The notes: generated from the letters alone by a model not told the origin. Numbered from the stretch's first letter, positions 1 through 11,465 are shown. The stretch is DNA of 64,000 nucleotides from Isochrysis galbana (GCA_018136815.1 CM030935.1:4842691-4906690); one strand, 5' to 3'. Numbers and translations: made by a program.

Positions 1-1919
1 GGAGTAGCCAAATGCACTCCGAGTATGCGCACTCGTAGTGCACTATCAGTGTGTTTCGCGCGAGTCACGAGCATCAACCCAACGTCCATCATGCTTCTAC
101 AACAAAGGGCACTCCTCTCTCTCCTTCACAACACATTGCTCTACAAGCTGCAGTGCTTCATACTTCGATTGCAATCCGCTCGCAGCCAGGACACGTCGGT
201 TCGCGTCGGTCTATTGTGTACTAGAGCACCCCTCTCTCTGCTCACGCCATATTTTTGTACGAGCAGCTCGGGATCGGGATCGGGTCGGCCGGGGTCGTGT
301 CGTGTGTGTCGCGTCGGGTTGGGGCCTCTGTATTGTCGAGATAACCGCGGCCCTGCCCAGTTTTATCTCGCAGAGACATACGTCGCGAAGACATACGTCG
401 AGGACTGGCTTCCAGTCGGCTAGTCTAGCGTTTCATTAATTGAAAATCCACTTTTTGCTCGAATAAGCGCTTTGGCTGCTTTGGCCTTGGTCCTTGGTGT
501 GGGTGTGGAGTGTGGAGCGCCCAACCCGAGGCGTTGTTGAGGTTAGGATCGTGTTCCCCGCGTCCCGCGCGCGTCCTTCGCTATCATGTTCTTGTCGACT
601 AGTCAAACACGACTTTCTTAGAATGCTAAACCTAGCACTCGCCTCCGGCGAGCTACACTTCACACTGACAGTGTACAGTGTCATTGTACACTGAGAGAGG
701 CGGAGATTGTCAGAGCAAGCAAGGCTGATCTCACTCTTGGAGATTGCCTGCGAGGGCGCCACTAATAGTATGTACTATGTTAGCTCCTCGGCACTAATAG
801 TATGTAATATGTTAGCCAGAATGGACTAATAGGTTTGTTGTACTGGTACCCAGCAGTGTACCAGAGGGGTTGCAAAAAGGACTAGCAGCATCGTGAGAGA
901 GATCGCGAGACGGGTACACGAGGGGAATAGAACCGAACACTGAGGGCCACCTCGGGACAGAACACCAAGGAAAACACCACTGTGCCACGTAAGATTCCAG
1001 CAACACAATCATACTGTATCACACATATATTAAGCTGTCGCAAGAGAACAGGTAATAGTGTGCGAGAGGTAGATGTGAGAAAGAACAGAATCGAAGTGAA
1101 GAGCGGAATGATAGTAACATTGGCGAATGGGTTAGAAAGGCACTAGGGCACCTTGATTGGCTGAGGGTGTATTTCACCAAGGGGGTGTCCTAGGGGTGCC
1201 TTTGGGGTATCTGAGAATCTGAGAATACATCGAGATTGAGCATCAGAGGAGTCCGGAAGCTTGAGGTGAACTGAGATGAAGTCCATGATGAATGTAGACA
1301 TAGATTGAGAATATTCCAGATGTTCGAGATTGACTCAGACGTAGCACATCGTGTGCAAGGGAGTGGAGACGATCATCGAGGTCAAAGTCCGGAGGGTTTG
1401 ACTTGATGGAGGGAATCTTGCAGATTATTAGTAAGGCCTGACAGTGAGTAGAAAGTAAAGGACGGCGTCCTGTGATAAGGTTGTAACATGTTAGGGCAAA
1501 TCCCAACCTATTCGCAGCCCTAGTGGCACTTACACGTCTCCATGAGAGTGAGGATTGAGGATGTAATACGAGAATACGAGTAAGTGAGGATGCAGGTTTC
1601 AGTGTTGTGTGACTCGGCGCGCATCAGCGCCCCCATGTGTGACCCTGATTCTCCCTCAGGTGTTGGCCGTTGGATTATATCGTGGCGCTATTTTACTTAT
1701 TTACTTCGGTCTTCATCAAATCACTAAAGGGTTTTCGAAAGATTCCCTCCTTATTCCTGTGCGTAACTGTCGCCCCGTCGGATCGTCCGTCGCCCCGTCG
1801 CTCTCTTGTCGGCATTCTCTTCCTTGTTCGATCTGCCAGCGGTTTCCTGTGCGTTCCGTGATAGGGATACGTTAGTGTGGAGAGTGTTGACGTGAGTGTA
1901 GGTCATCTCGTCGGTCCAT
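1..1919. other. Gene-free region with a short tandem duplication
   Basis: I see no credible coding sequence; open frames here are short and of biased composition. A roughly 32 bp unit (ACTAATAGTATGTA.TATGTTAGC) is duplicated at about 761-817. The same 'ctaa..atatgttag' wording recurs in the dispersed repeat at 27.0-28.0 kb and near 40.8 kb, so this is probably old repeat debris. Confidence 0.5.
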
Positions 1920-2271
1920 CGGCCCCTAGCCGTCTGTCGTCTGTCGTTCTTCGTTCGTCGCTCTTGTTCTCGTTCTCGTTCCCGTTCTCGTCCCTCGTTC
2001 TCAATACTACCTCAATACCAAACCTCTCCAATCCCTCAGCCCCAGCCTATCCATCCCGATCCGCCCAGCCATGTCCGCTCCGTCGTCGCGCTCGCCCTCG
2101 CCCAAGCCCGTCCTCCCGCCTTTCTCTGCTGAGGAGGTGGTCCAGCCCGTCATTGGCCACTCCCCAACTTCCGCCGCGCCTCTCGCCGCTTCCCTTCCGT
2201 TCCCTCCGTTCCCATCCGAGGCAGTGGTAACCTCGGATCCGTCACCCTCGCAGGCCCCTGCCTCCCGTTAG
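1920..2271 (+). mobile_element. Gag-like promoter/leader and N-terminal ORF fragment, copy 1
   Basis: A pyrimidine-rich leader with repeated GTTCTC/CGTTCTCGTT precedes an ATG at 2071 that opens a 66-codon frame starting MSAPSSRSPSPKPVLPPF. The same leader and the same protein start occur in inverted orientation at 8310-8029. Conservation of both leader and start in two unrelated places is what a transposable-element 5' end looks like. A Ser/Pro-rich N terminus suits a Gag-like protein, but no zinc knuckle or capsid domain remains, so the identity is inference. The frame stops at 2271 and no downstream element is recognisable. Confidence 0.45.
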
Positions 2272-2352
2272 AAATCCCAACAACAAGATTGCTGGGGTGG
2301 AAACCCAGTTGGTCGTTAGTCGTCAATGTCAATGTCCAATGCAGCTGTTGTA

Positions 2353-2812
2353 AGTACAGAGAGCGGGCCCCTAGGTACCCGGAGAATTGTTTGGGGTTGC
2401 AGACGGTGCGAGCGAGCGCAACCAACAGACTGTCAACGGCCGTGATTGAGGCATGCACCCATTTGCCACCCGTGCGTGCTCCTTCACGCCTGACGCGCTT
2501 TGCCCCTTACACCAGCAAGGTACACAAAGAGAATGGTGCTGTGGGTACGGAGAGCGGGCGTCTCGGTACCCACAGCACCATTTGCCGTCGCAGACGGTGC
2601 GGGCAAGCACCATCGCCCGCCTACCACTGGGCGTGGTTGAGGTGCATGACCCTTGAAGCCTGTCGCGCTTCGCCCGTCACACCTGCAACGCATACACAGA
2701 GAATGGTGCTGTGGGTACGGAGAGCGGGCGTCTCGGTACCCACAGCACCATTTGCCGTCGCAGACGGTGCGGGCGAGCACCATCGACCACCTACCGCCGG
2801 GCGTGGTTAAGG
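2353..2812. repeat. ~170 bp tandem repeat with a 17 bp hairpin in each unit
   Basis: Two near-identical units (about 2523-2692 and 2693-2812 onward) and a diverged upstream unit starting near 2353 are arranged head to tail with a period of about 170 bp. Each good unit contains a perfect inverted repeat, AATGGTGCTGTGGGTAC and its complement, separated by a 17-nt loop, followed by CCGTCGCAGACGG. Long open frames across it on both strands are a by-product of the repeat and should not be read as genes. Confidence 0.75.
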
Positions 2813-3579
2813 CGCGCGCCCGTTCGCCACCCGCGCTTTGCACGATAGCGCAGAGCGACATCCCTCGTGGAAGTCGACTTCAAACACTGCCAGGGCCCCT
2901 CTCGCGGCTGACATCGATCTACGCCGGGATACTTACTCCTCCGCCAGCTTGAATTGAAGAGCCCACAGGCGCGCAGGTGCCATGTGCGGCTTCACGGGCT
3001 GGGGCTGGACATATCTGAGGCCCCCAGCACCTCAAACCCGACGAGGCGATCGCTGGAATCCTAGACGGAGTGGGGGGGGGGGGGGGCGGAGTGGCAGAGG
3101 GGACCGCCAGAGAGCCCTTCTAGGGCTCCGCCAGCGGCCAACGTGAAAATCAAACCGTGAATTGGAGCAAAGTACGATGAATTCGTGCTACTTTGCAAAC
3201 TCCAATTTTTGAGGTGCCCCGCACCTCCCCCACCGTGAAAATCGGACCGTGAAACTCAGATTTTCGGACCCCAATTTTCTCTCGGGGTTCGTATGCGTAA
3301 GCCCTTTTATTTCGAAAAAAGTTTCTCGAAACTCTGGCCGGACCCAAGTCTGCGTCGGCCCGTCCCACCACGCGGCGGCGGCGGCCCCCCCCCCCCCCCC
3401 CCCCGGCCCCTTCCCCCCCCCCGACGGCGGGGGCCGCCATTTGAATCTCAGTGGCGACGGGAGCGTTCAAACGGGAGCGTCGGCCGTTTCAACGATTAAA
3501 ACGTGGACCCGTTTAAACGGTCTGCGGGGGGCGCGCGGGGGGCGCGCGCGGGGGGAGCGCGGGGGGGGGGAATCGAGAG

Positions 3580-4106
3580 AGTGGGCGAGAGAGAGAGGAT
3601 TCTCGATGGGAGAGAGAGAGAACGGAAGAGAGAGAGAGAGAGGAGAGAGGGGGGGGAGGAGAGAGAGGAGAGAGAGGGAGGGAGAGAGAGGAGAGGAGGG
3701 GGGAGGGAGGGAGGGGGAGGGAGAGAGGGAGAGGGAGGGAGGGAGGGAAGAACATCGGAGAGAGGGGTGAGAGAAAGAGGAGAGAGAGAAGAGAGAGGCG
3801 GTGGGGGGCGGAGGGCGGGAAGCGGGACAGGGGGGGAGAGAGAGAGAGAGAGAGGCGGGAAGGGGACGCGCCGCGCGCGAGGGAAAGAGAGAGAGAGAGA
3901 GAAGAAAAGGCCGACGAGCTTCTGCGCGCGGGGGGGGGGGAGGAGGGGGGAGGGGGGGAAGATGGAGGGGGAGAGGGGGGAGGAGAGGCCCAAAATAAGA
4001 GGAGAAGAGGAGGAGGAGAAGGAGAAGAGAGAGAAGAGAGAGAAGAGAGTGAAAAGAGAGAGGGAGGGAGGGAGGGAGGGAGAGAGAGAGAAGAGAGGGA
4101 GGGAGG

Positions 4107-4155
<49 letters not shown>

Positions 4156-4363
4156 CGGGGAGGAGAGCCACGTCACATCTCGCGCCCTATCTCTCTCTCT
4201 ATCTTCGTCTTCTTCCCTCTTCTCTCTTCTTCTCTCTTCTCCCTTCTCTCTCATCTGGTCTCTTCTCTCCCCTTCTCTTACTCTCTCTCGCCTCTCTCCC
4301 TCGCTCTCTTCCTCTCCCCGTCTCTCCTCCCCCCCACCCCCCACCCCTTTCCCTCTCTCTCCG
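3580..4363 (+). repeat. Purine tract switching to pyrimidine leader
   Basis: From about 3580 to 4155 the plus strand is almost pure G/A, dominated by (GA)n and GGGA runs. From 4156 to 4363 it switches to C/T and runs straight into the ATG at 4364. The C/T half is probably the promoter or 5' leader of the downstream gene. Comparable sense-strand pyrimidine leaders precede the starts at 36611, 38964, 41314, 46499 and about 56792. Confidence 0.7.
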
Positions 4364-5227
4364 ATGCTGCACCTCTCTCTTCTCGTCGCCTGCCCCGCGC
4401 TCAACCTCTCGCCCATTCGCGCGCCTCGCGCCGCTGCGCCCACCATGCAGCTCGCCCTCCAGCAGCAGCAGCAGACCCAGCGCCTCTCACGCTCTTCCGA
4501 CTTTGCCTCCCGCTACTCGAACAGCCTTGCTCCGCCAGTCCCTCAGGCCAACACCAGCATCCTCGTTCAGGGAGGATCCCTTCGCACCTGGTCCTACCGC
4601 TCGCCCGCTGTCGAGCAGGTCCAGGTCGAGCTCGTCACCGAGGGACGACCGCTGGATGCCGACATCGAGCTCTGGCACGGCCCCGACAACACGCCCGTCA
4701 AGATGCGCGTCTACAACGAGGACGGGGCCTTGCGCCCGTTCAACGCGGTGATCGAGACACCGCGCGGGCCCAACACCGTCGCCATCCGCAACATCGGGCA
4801 GCTCGAGTTTCCCTTCTCTGCCGACGTGCGTGCAGACCGCATCGAGCAGCCTTCGCCCGATGTCCTCGACCGCTCCATGATTATCCAGGGCGGCGCCCTC
4901 CGCACCTACCCCTTCGACCCGTCGGTCGACGCGGTCCAGGTCTTCATCAAGACCGACGGCCGCCCTCTCAACGCGCGCATTGAGCTCCTCCAGGGCCCGA
5001 ACAACAACAAGCAGGTAATCGAGCTCTACACGGAGGATGGCCTCAACCGCCCCTTTTTCTGCATCCTCAACACGCCGGGCTCGGGCAACGTCGTCCGCGT
5101 CGTCAACACCGCGCCGGTTGAGTTCCCCATGACTGCCGCCGTCGTCGCCCATCTGATCAGCAATGACATGTCCTCCACCGCGGTTCTCGGCGGCGACGTC
5201 GTCATCGGCGGCAACCTCAACTGGTAA
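4364..5227 (+). CDS. Conserved algal two-domain 'QGGSLRTWSY' protein, copy 1
   Basis: A single-exon frame of 287 residues. The start is the ATG at 4364 because the first residues (MLHLSLLV) align with those of the paralogue at 46499-45642 (MLYLNLLV). The upstream extension of the frame is only translated GA repeat. The N terminus is hydrophobic then Ala/Pro/Arg-rich, like a signal plus transit peptide, followed by a short poly-Gln. The body is an internal duplication: domain 1 has ILVQGGSLRTWSY and GRPLDADIELWHGP, domain 2 has IIQGGALRTYPF and GRPLNARIELLQGP. It ends in a GDVVIGG motif. I associate this family with algae as plastid-targeted proteins of unknown function; the fold is probably beta-rich. 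The gene sits alone, with the CT tract directly upstream. Confidence 0.85.
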   Translation: MLHLSLLVACPALNLSPIRAPRAAAPTMQLALQQQQQTQRLSRSSDFASRYSNSLAPPVPQANTSILVQGGSLRTWSYRSPAVEQVQVELVTEGRPLDADIELWHGPDNTPVKMRVYNEDGALRPFNAVIETPRGPNTVAIRNIGQLEFPFSADVRADRIEQPSPDVLDRSMIIQGGALRTYPFDPSVDAVQVFIKTDGRPLNARIELLQGPNNNKQVIELYTEDGLNRPFFCILNTPGSGNVVRVVNTAPVEFPMTAAVVAHLISNDMSSTAVLGGDVVIGGNLNW

Positions 5228-5868
5228 GCCTTCGGTGCTCCGCGCTAGGCTTGGAGCGAAGAGGCACACCCGGGCCCGCCACCTCCGCTTGTTTTGGCAA
5301 CGAGAGCCGCCGCAGTCCCGTCGAGAATGGCGTATTCTACTTGAACTGGCGTGCACTACCATGGACCAGGCCGTCACACCCCTTTTGAGACGTCGGGAGG
5401 CAAGAGCTACTCGTTAGCCTTGCTCGCTGAGCCGGGAGCAACAATGTTTTTGCGTCGCGTTCCGGCCGCCGTCTCCATAACACTTTCTTCTAGCACCACA
5501 TTCCCGCTCTACGCCACGCCCTCGCATGGGCCGAGATCGAGGTATTTCTGAATCTTGTGAATGTTCGAGTTCCTTGTGGCCCGCATGTGACATGCGAGTT
5601 GCCGGAGGCTCTAGGCCAACACGCGCATGCAGGACCGGCTAGCGGTTGTAGCTCCTGCGTTGTGTGTGGCGTCTGCATTCTTCCGCTTGTCCCTTAGCCT
5701 AATTATTTATTTAGATTTTCAGTCCATCAGCCGCCGGCCAGGAATTCAACTAGCAACTAGTGCAGCTAGTAGTGATTGAAAGAGCAGGTCGCGTTAAAAA
5801 AAAACCTTCTAATATTCTTACCGCTTACCGCACTCGCGGCGAATGGAACCACTACCTACTACACGTAG
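5228..5868. other. Intergenic, nothing recognised
   Basis: 3' flank of the preceding gene. No coding region, RNA gene or repeat could be supported. Confidence 0.5.
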
Positions 5869-6545
5869 CATACTTTCTACACCCCCACTCCCCCGGCCCT
5901 TCTCCCCCCGCCATAAGGCGGCTCCCCCCGTGCACTACTAGGGGGATAGGGGTGAAGGGCTTAGATATGGTCCGGTGGCCCGCGCCCCCCCCCGGTGATC
6001 TTTCCCCCCTTCCTCCTGTGTCTCCGAGTGGGCGGCCGACTCTGTCCCGACTTATCCTGTAAGCAGGAGCGGGACTTACCAATTTTTCGGTGAGCGGAGC
6101 TCTCGCTCCGCCCACCCCCTTCTGCGCGCTCTCTCTCCCCTTTCCTGCGGCACGCGCGATGGCGCGCCTGCGGCAGGCCTGCAGCTGCCCTCTGGCGGCC
6201 CCTGGAGGCTCCTGGAGGCCAGCTCAGGGGGCAGAGGAGGCTGGGGCTGGGCCCTGGCCTCCCCTGCCTCCCCCTCGCTGGCGCTCCTGAGCCTCTGGGG
6301 CCCCCAATCTGCACCTGTCTGCCTGTCGACCAGGGGGGGAGGGGGGGTTGGAGCAATGGGCTTGTCACGAGGGGCCAGGATGGGCGAATCAGGCGAGCCT
6401 GTGGCCTGTGGGGAAGGGAGTGGGTCAGTAGGGCAGTGGCCTCCTGGCAAGCCATCAGGCGTGCCAGGAGGATGAGTGGTTCCTCCCCCATGGCAGGGGA
6501 GGAGTGGAGAGAGGGGAGAGGGGGGGGCTCGTGCCCCCCCATGGG
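5869..6545 (+). repeat. Dispersed repeat family, copy A
   Basis: This block shares ordered segments with 27475-27920 and 63720-64000, notably GCTCAGGGGGCAG followed by GAGGCTGGGGCT and the CCCCTGCCTC..CCCTCGCTGG stretch. It also shares the ATGGCGCGC..CTGCGG neighbourhood and a final 'ccccccat' edge. No ORF is conserved between copies, so it is most likely a non-autonomous element. Confidence 0.6.
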
Positions 6546-6694
6546 GCAACCAAGTATAAACTTAGTTGGAGGTCGCGTTACGTAGGAAGAGGACCCATAT
6601 TCGACGGAACGTGACCTGAAAAAGGAGATTATGCAATTGGAAACATGGGTCCCTGCACTGAGCCGCTGGCCGAAGCTAGGCGCAGGTGAAGATG

Positions 6695-7680
6695 TCCCCG
6701 CAGGCCCTGCACCCTGCAGAGCAGCCCGCAGCTAGATTAGAGGGAGTACTCATGAGTATGAGTAGAGTAGTGCCCAAAGTGGCACTATGCATACTCATGA
6801 GTAGGGCAACGAGGGGAGTACTCATACTCATGAGTTGTGCCATCCTCAAATACTCAACTCAACTCACTTATTTACTCTGAGTACCATGGCAAATGCGGCG
6901 GGCCGGCGGGCGAGCGACGCGCGCGTGCGAGGGGGCCGAGGGGCGAGCGAGCGAGTGAGCGAGCGCTCGCAAGGAACTGGAAAAGTAGAAATGAAAAGAA
7001 AAGATATGAAACAGCTACACACTATACACACTATACATACGACACACACACATGGACACACTAGAGACGGAGCAAGGAGCGCAGCAGCGCACAGCACACG
7101 CGCACACGCGTGACACGCAAGCGCCATCCCAGCTTCAGCTACCATCAACCGTCTCAGTTAAGCGTCTTCTTCCTCGTCATCGTCTACTGTGCCTGTGCCC
7201 GCCTTGCGATACTCGCTCCAATAGCGAGTTGTCGCTGCTGCCTCTTCGATCGTGCCATCCCGATGCGAGAGGAGGCGGGGGCTGAGGTGGGGGGTGGGAC
7301 AGATGGCACGCGAGATGCGAACGAGCTAGGCCGCCAGGCCCGCCAGGCCGCCAGGCCGAGCCAGCAAGCCAACCAGCAGCGAGCTGGGGCCGCGTTCGCC
7401 GTCGCACGTAGCTCGTCGGCCGCCGATATGCGATATCCGTCCCCCCCGAAGGTATAAATATAAAGTATAAATAAATAAATGGAGTAGCGTAACTGTCACT
7501 CATGTACTCATGAGTAGTGAGTATACTCATGAGTAAACGGATTGTCATTTACTTATACTCATGAGTAGGCCAGAGGGGGAACTATTCATACTCATGAATT
7601 GGGCGAATTCCAACTACTCAACTCAACTCATTCTAATCTAGCTGCGGGCTGCTGCAGAGACCCTGGCAGAGCCCGGCGGG
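6695..7680. mobile_element. ~1 kb element with imperfect terminal inverted repeats
   Basis: The left end (about 6700-6745) contains GCAGAGCAGCCCGCAGCTAGATTAG. The right end (about 7630-7680) carries its imperfect reverse complement, CTAATCTAGCTGCGGGCTGCTGC. Just inside, both ends carry clusters of the palindrome-containing ACTCATGAGTA and a direct ACTCAACTCAACTCA motif (about 6850 and 7615). The interior has no transposase. It looks like a non-autonomous DNA transposon or foldback element; no target duplication could be settled. Confidence 0.5.
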
Positions 7681-8019
7681 GGCGGGCGTGCGGACACATG
7701 TCACGGGTGGTTTTGCGTGGTGTGCACCCTAGAACTTACATTGGGATGAGAGGGGGGAAGGGCCGCATGAGTCGAGCCGTGATCTCCCCCCTTCTCTCCT
7801 TGTTCGCTTGTGTGAGTCTCCTACGCAATCCTCCTGTGCAGCAGCTCCATATCACAAGGAGGCCGCAGCGCGGCCCCCTGTGGCTTGAGGATGAGACCGC
7901 GGCGCGGCGCGCCGCGCATCCTGTTACTTCATCACAAGTCAAAAGATACCAAAGGGGGCCACTGACCACACAGGGCACACTAATAGTATCACGCGCAGAT
8001 CGCAGATCTGACGGATCCG

Positions 8020-8310
8020 AGGTTACCACTACCTCAGATGGGGCAACAGAGGGGACGGAAGGGAAGCGGCGAGAGGCGCGGCGGAAGTTGGGGGGTGGCC
8101 AATGACGGGCCGGACCACCTCCTCAGCAGAGAAAGGCGGGAGGACGGGCTTGGGCGAGGGCGAGCGCGACGACGGAGCGGACATGGCTTGAGGCTGAGGG
8201 AGTGGTGAGGTTTGGTATTGAGGTGGTGTTGAGAACCGAGGGACGAGAACGGGAACGAGAACGAAAACGAGAGCGACGAACGAGGAACGACAGACGACAG
8301 ACGGCCAGGG
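8020..8310 (-). mobile_element. Gag-like promoter/leader and N-terminal ORF fragment, copy 2
   Basis: The reverse complement matches 1920-2240. It has the same GTTCTCGTT-rich leader and the same ATG (8184-8182) opening MSAPSSRSPSPKPVLPPF, with a few substitutions (for example EEVVRPV against EEVVQPV). The two copies form a ~6 kb spaced inverted pair. No downstream Gag or Pol domains follow, so it is a truncated relic. Confidence 0.45.
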
Positions 8311-9422
8311 GCCGTTGGACCGCCTCTCTCGTATGGCTTTTGGGAGGGGGTGGTGATGTGTTGGGATGAGTGCGCTACTCTCCCTCTCTCCCCCTCCTCC
8401 CATCTCTCTCATCTCTCTCCTCCCTCCGCTTGTGTGCTGCAAGACTCATATATATCCCACTCGCCGACACAATGTAGGCTCTCAAGGCACAACTCGCATG
8501 CCATGGGGACGTCCAAAGGGGCTCGTGGCTCTCACAGGCGCAGTGGCACAACTTCACGATGTCAGATGTCACCTCCAGGATGGTTTTCGAAGTACTATTA
8601 CAAGAAAGTCAACACCCTACGCCTACGCCCTCCTCGATGGCGCAAGGTCGCCTTCAAGGTCACCGAGTTGATCCCGTGCACCTCCACCATGGCCACCAAG
8701 GAGGTTCAGACGACTGGAGCACTCAGCCCATCCTTGACACCCCCACAACCCGGCCCCCCACGTAGCGCACAAGGGGGGAGTCGCAAGCGGCAGGTTGAGG
8801 GCGAAAAGTTTAGGGGGCTACAGCGTGAGAACACGCTAGAGTCCCAAACCCAAAGCCACGTGCGAGGCGTGAATATTATTATGAGGTTTTTATGGCATAG
8901 TATATAGTATGGTAGTGCGTGGGGCGTAGGGCTGCGCTTCCCGTGCACCCCATCGTGAATGCATCAACCCCACTGCCGCTCCAAATACCCTACTACGGTT
9001 GACCGAGCCCGATGATGGACCCGAAATCAAGCAAGATCGTCGTCACGCCCGCGCACTGGGTGGTGGTACAGCACACAGGCAGAGCTATCGGGGTGACTGT
9101 GGACTACCGGTCACGCAAGCACGTCGGCACTCAATATCTTCCTCCTCCCCTACCTTTGCTAAAAAACGCAACAATCGCAGGGCCTTGCCCGCGGTCCAAA
9201 GGGCCTTAGTCGCCTCCACCAGACTCTCTGGCGCGAGAGGAAGCATACTTTGGAGCATGCCGTGCGACAATATTCCGTGGGAACACCATCCAACCCCGGT
9301 GGCGCTCGAGCCAAGGGCTTGCGGCATGCCCGACGGGCTCTGCGACGTTGGCTCGCCCGCCCTATGTTAGGTAGACTGGCAAGAGCAAGCCGCTAGCGCC
9401 GGTGGTCGCTGCCTTCCCCTCG
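8311..9422. other. Intergenic, nothing recognised
   Basis: Open frames on both strands are short, and none carries a recognisable domain. No repeat shared with the rest of the window was seen. Confidence 0.4.
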
Positions 9423-10115
9423 TCACCTCGATGATGCCAGCGGCGGCTTCGCTCCGAGCCGAGGCGGAGGGGGCTTCCGCGTGGCTGTGGGAGCTGGAAT
9501 GCGCGGACCGCCAGCGATCCCGGAGCTCGACAGTGGGGGCGGCGGCGGCGGAGGCGCTCCTTTTGGGGGCGGTGGCGTGCTCGCCGAGGTTGTTCCAAAG
9601 CTACCGAGCCCAAAGCTCTGCGTCCCACTGCTTGCGTCGACGTCTAGCGAGATGCGGACACACACGTCCGCCCCAAACTGGCCGACATTGTCCAGGACCG
9701 TCAGGTCGAGCTTGCCATTCGATGCCCGGATTGGGTCATGTAACAGAAGCGACGATTCTTGCACCGGCGAGCCAGGCCGGAGCGCGGGGCCGGTGGGCTT
9801 TGCGCTGCGGCAACTGGCGAGTTGCAGTGTGGTGGCATCCTGCGCGATGCGCGCGCGGTGGTATGCCAGCTTGTTCTCGACAAGACGCAGCCGGGCGTCC
9901 ACAGCATCCACTGCGCCGCCTTGTGCCTCGACTATGTCCGAGAGGCTGGTGGCCGCTTCCACGATGTGGCGGCTCACGGTGGCGAGCGCGTCGACCAAGT
10001 AAGTCTGCGCTTGCGAGATCGCCTCCTCCGGGTCGTCCTGGAGAAAGGACTCCTCGCACCACTCGACGATCGCCTGAAGGTTGGAACTGTGGCGAATTTC
10101 AGCGGTCGCGAAGGG
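9423..10115 (-). CDS. ABI-like (Abl-interactor) subunit of the SCAR/WAVE complex
   Basis: The recognisable part starts NLQAIVEWCEESF near 10085. It continues as an alpha-helical segment with alternating hydrophobics (LVDALATVSRHIVEAA, QGGAVDAVDARL) ending in HRARIAQ. This is the pattern of the ABI homeodomain-like/coiled-coil region that packs into the WAVE regulatory complex and controls Arp2/3-driven actin assembly. The C-terminal third is low complexity with poly-Pro (PPPPKGAPPPPPPP), as in ABI proteins, and the frame stops at 9423. The 5' end is uncertain: a CACAG acceptor lies just before TTCCAACCTT at about 10090, and a GTGAGC donor about 50 nt upstream does not join cleanly in frame. 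An additional upstream exon is therefore likely. Confidence 0.65.
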   Translation of the reverse strand, partial: PFATAEIRHSSNLQAIVEWCEESFLQDDPEEAISQAQTYLVDALATVSRHIVEAATSLSDIVEAQGGAVDAVDARLRLVENKLAYHRARIAQDATTLQLASCRSAKPTGPALRPGSPVQESSLLLHDPIRASNGKLDLTVLDNVGQFGADVCVRISLDVDASSGTQSFGLGSFGTTSASTPPPPKGAPPPPPPPLSSSGIAGGPRIPAPTATRKPPPPRLGAKPPLASSR

Positions 10116-10708
10116 GGAGGGCGTCAGTTGGCTCACCCGCATGCCCCGTCTGTGGCCCCCTCCCCCCTCCACACATCCCTGGCTCTGAGACAATGATGAG
10201 CCGCTCGCCCCGCCGTTTCTTGCTTCCCATGCACCGTCTCCTCTATCATTCTCTCCATCCCGACCTCCTTCAGCCCCCAAGTCCCCCTCATCCCCACAAC
10301 AACCCCGACCTCAGGGAATAGCCCGCCAACCCCTCACCAAACCCCAGCCTTCCACAGCTCGCCCACAGCCCGCCACAGCCCATCTCCTTTCCCCCTACCC
10401 CAAACTCCAACCGCCACGTCTAGCTCGCCTTCACCCCCCCTTCTCGCCTCGCCTCCCCCCTGCTCCCTCCCCCTCTCCCCATTCCCGCCGCTTCAACAAC
10501 CCCCCCCCTTCCAGCTCTCCCCAACCCCCGACCCCAACCACCGCCGCGTACCCCTTCCCCGCCGTCTCCCCCTGCATCTTCTTCTCCCCCTCTCTCTCTT
10601 CCCAGAAGCGCCCCCGCACCGCCCCCCTGCGTCCTCCCCCAAAGCCCACTCACCAGTCCGCCCGCAGCTCTGCCGCGACAGAGCCCATCCGAGAGAGAGA
10701 GATAGATA

Positions 10709-10829
<121 letters not shown>

Positions 10830-11231
10830 GAGACGAGACGAGACAAGAGAGAGACGCCGCGCGCGCAGCAGTAGCAGTGGGCCGGCGGGTGGGTGGGGGC
10901 GAAGGGGTTCACGCCAAGCAAGGCAGAGCGCGCACGCTCGCTCACTCGCCCTCTCCCTCCCTCCCTCCCTCCGTCTCCCTCTCTCTCTCTCTCCCCTCCG
11001 CCCCAACGGAGAGAGAGGAGGGACAGCCCCACACCCACGAGACGACGACGAGGAGAAGTAAATGGTGGACGCTCTCTGCTGCGGTTTATCAATGGTTCGA
11101 GTCCTTTTTCCCTCTTACAGCCACGGCAGTCCTCCCACATCACGAACACGGTTGTTGTGGCAGCTGGCAGGGAGATCGATTATGGGAAACAGAGAGTATT
11201 TTCATGGACGCGGACCCCGTCTGCGGGGCCA

Positions 11232-11262
<31 letters not shown>

Positions 11263-11465
11263 CCCCCCCCCCCCCCCCCGGTAGCAAGGGGCTCCACCGG
11301 GGGAGGGCAAGTTGGTCCCCCAATTAGACGAGATTTCTAACCTTAGAAAGCTAGGCTTAGTCTGCTGCTCGTTACACCAAAACTACTTAATAAGTAAAAG
11401 CATAACAAGTTATAAAGCAATATGAATATGAACAGCGTGTTGCGATGTGGTGATAATAATAATAT

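Noticed and set aside
2289-2861. ORFs of 173 and 125 codons
   Set aside because: They translate the ~170 bp tandem repeat on both strands.
3467-4446. Long minus-strand ORFs of SLSLSLPP type opposite the GA tract
   Set aside because: They are translations of (GA)n/(CT)n repeat; the gene starts on the other strand at 4364.
4487-5377. 296-codon minus-strand ORF
   Set aside because: Antisense shadow of the conserved gene at 4364-5227; no domain of its own.
8350-8907. 185-codon ORF
   Set aside because: No domain; other frames of equal length overlap it and composition is not coding-like.
11062-11130. GGTTCGAGTCC, possible tRNA T-arm
   Set aside because: The stem does not pair fully, and no acceptor or anticodon arm could be built around it.
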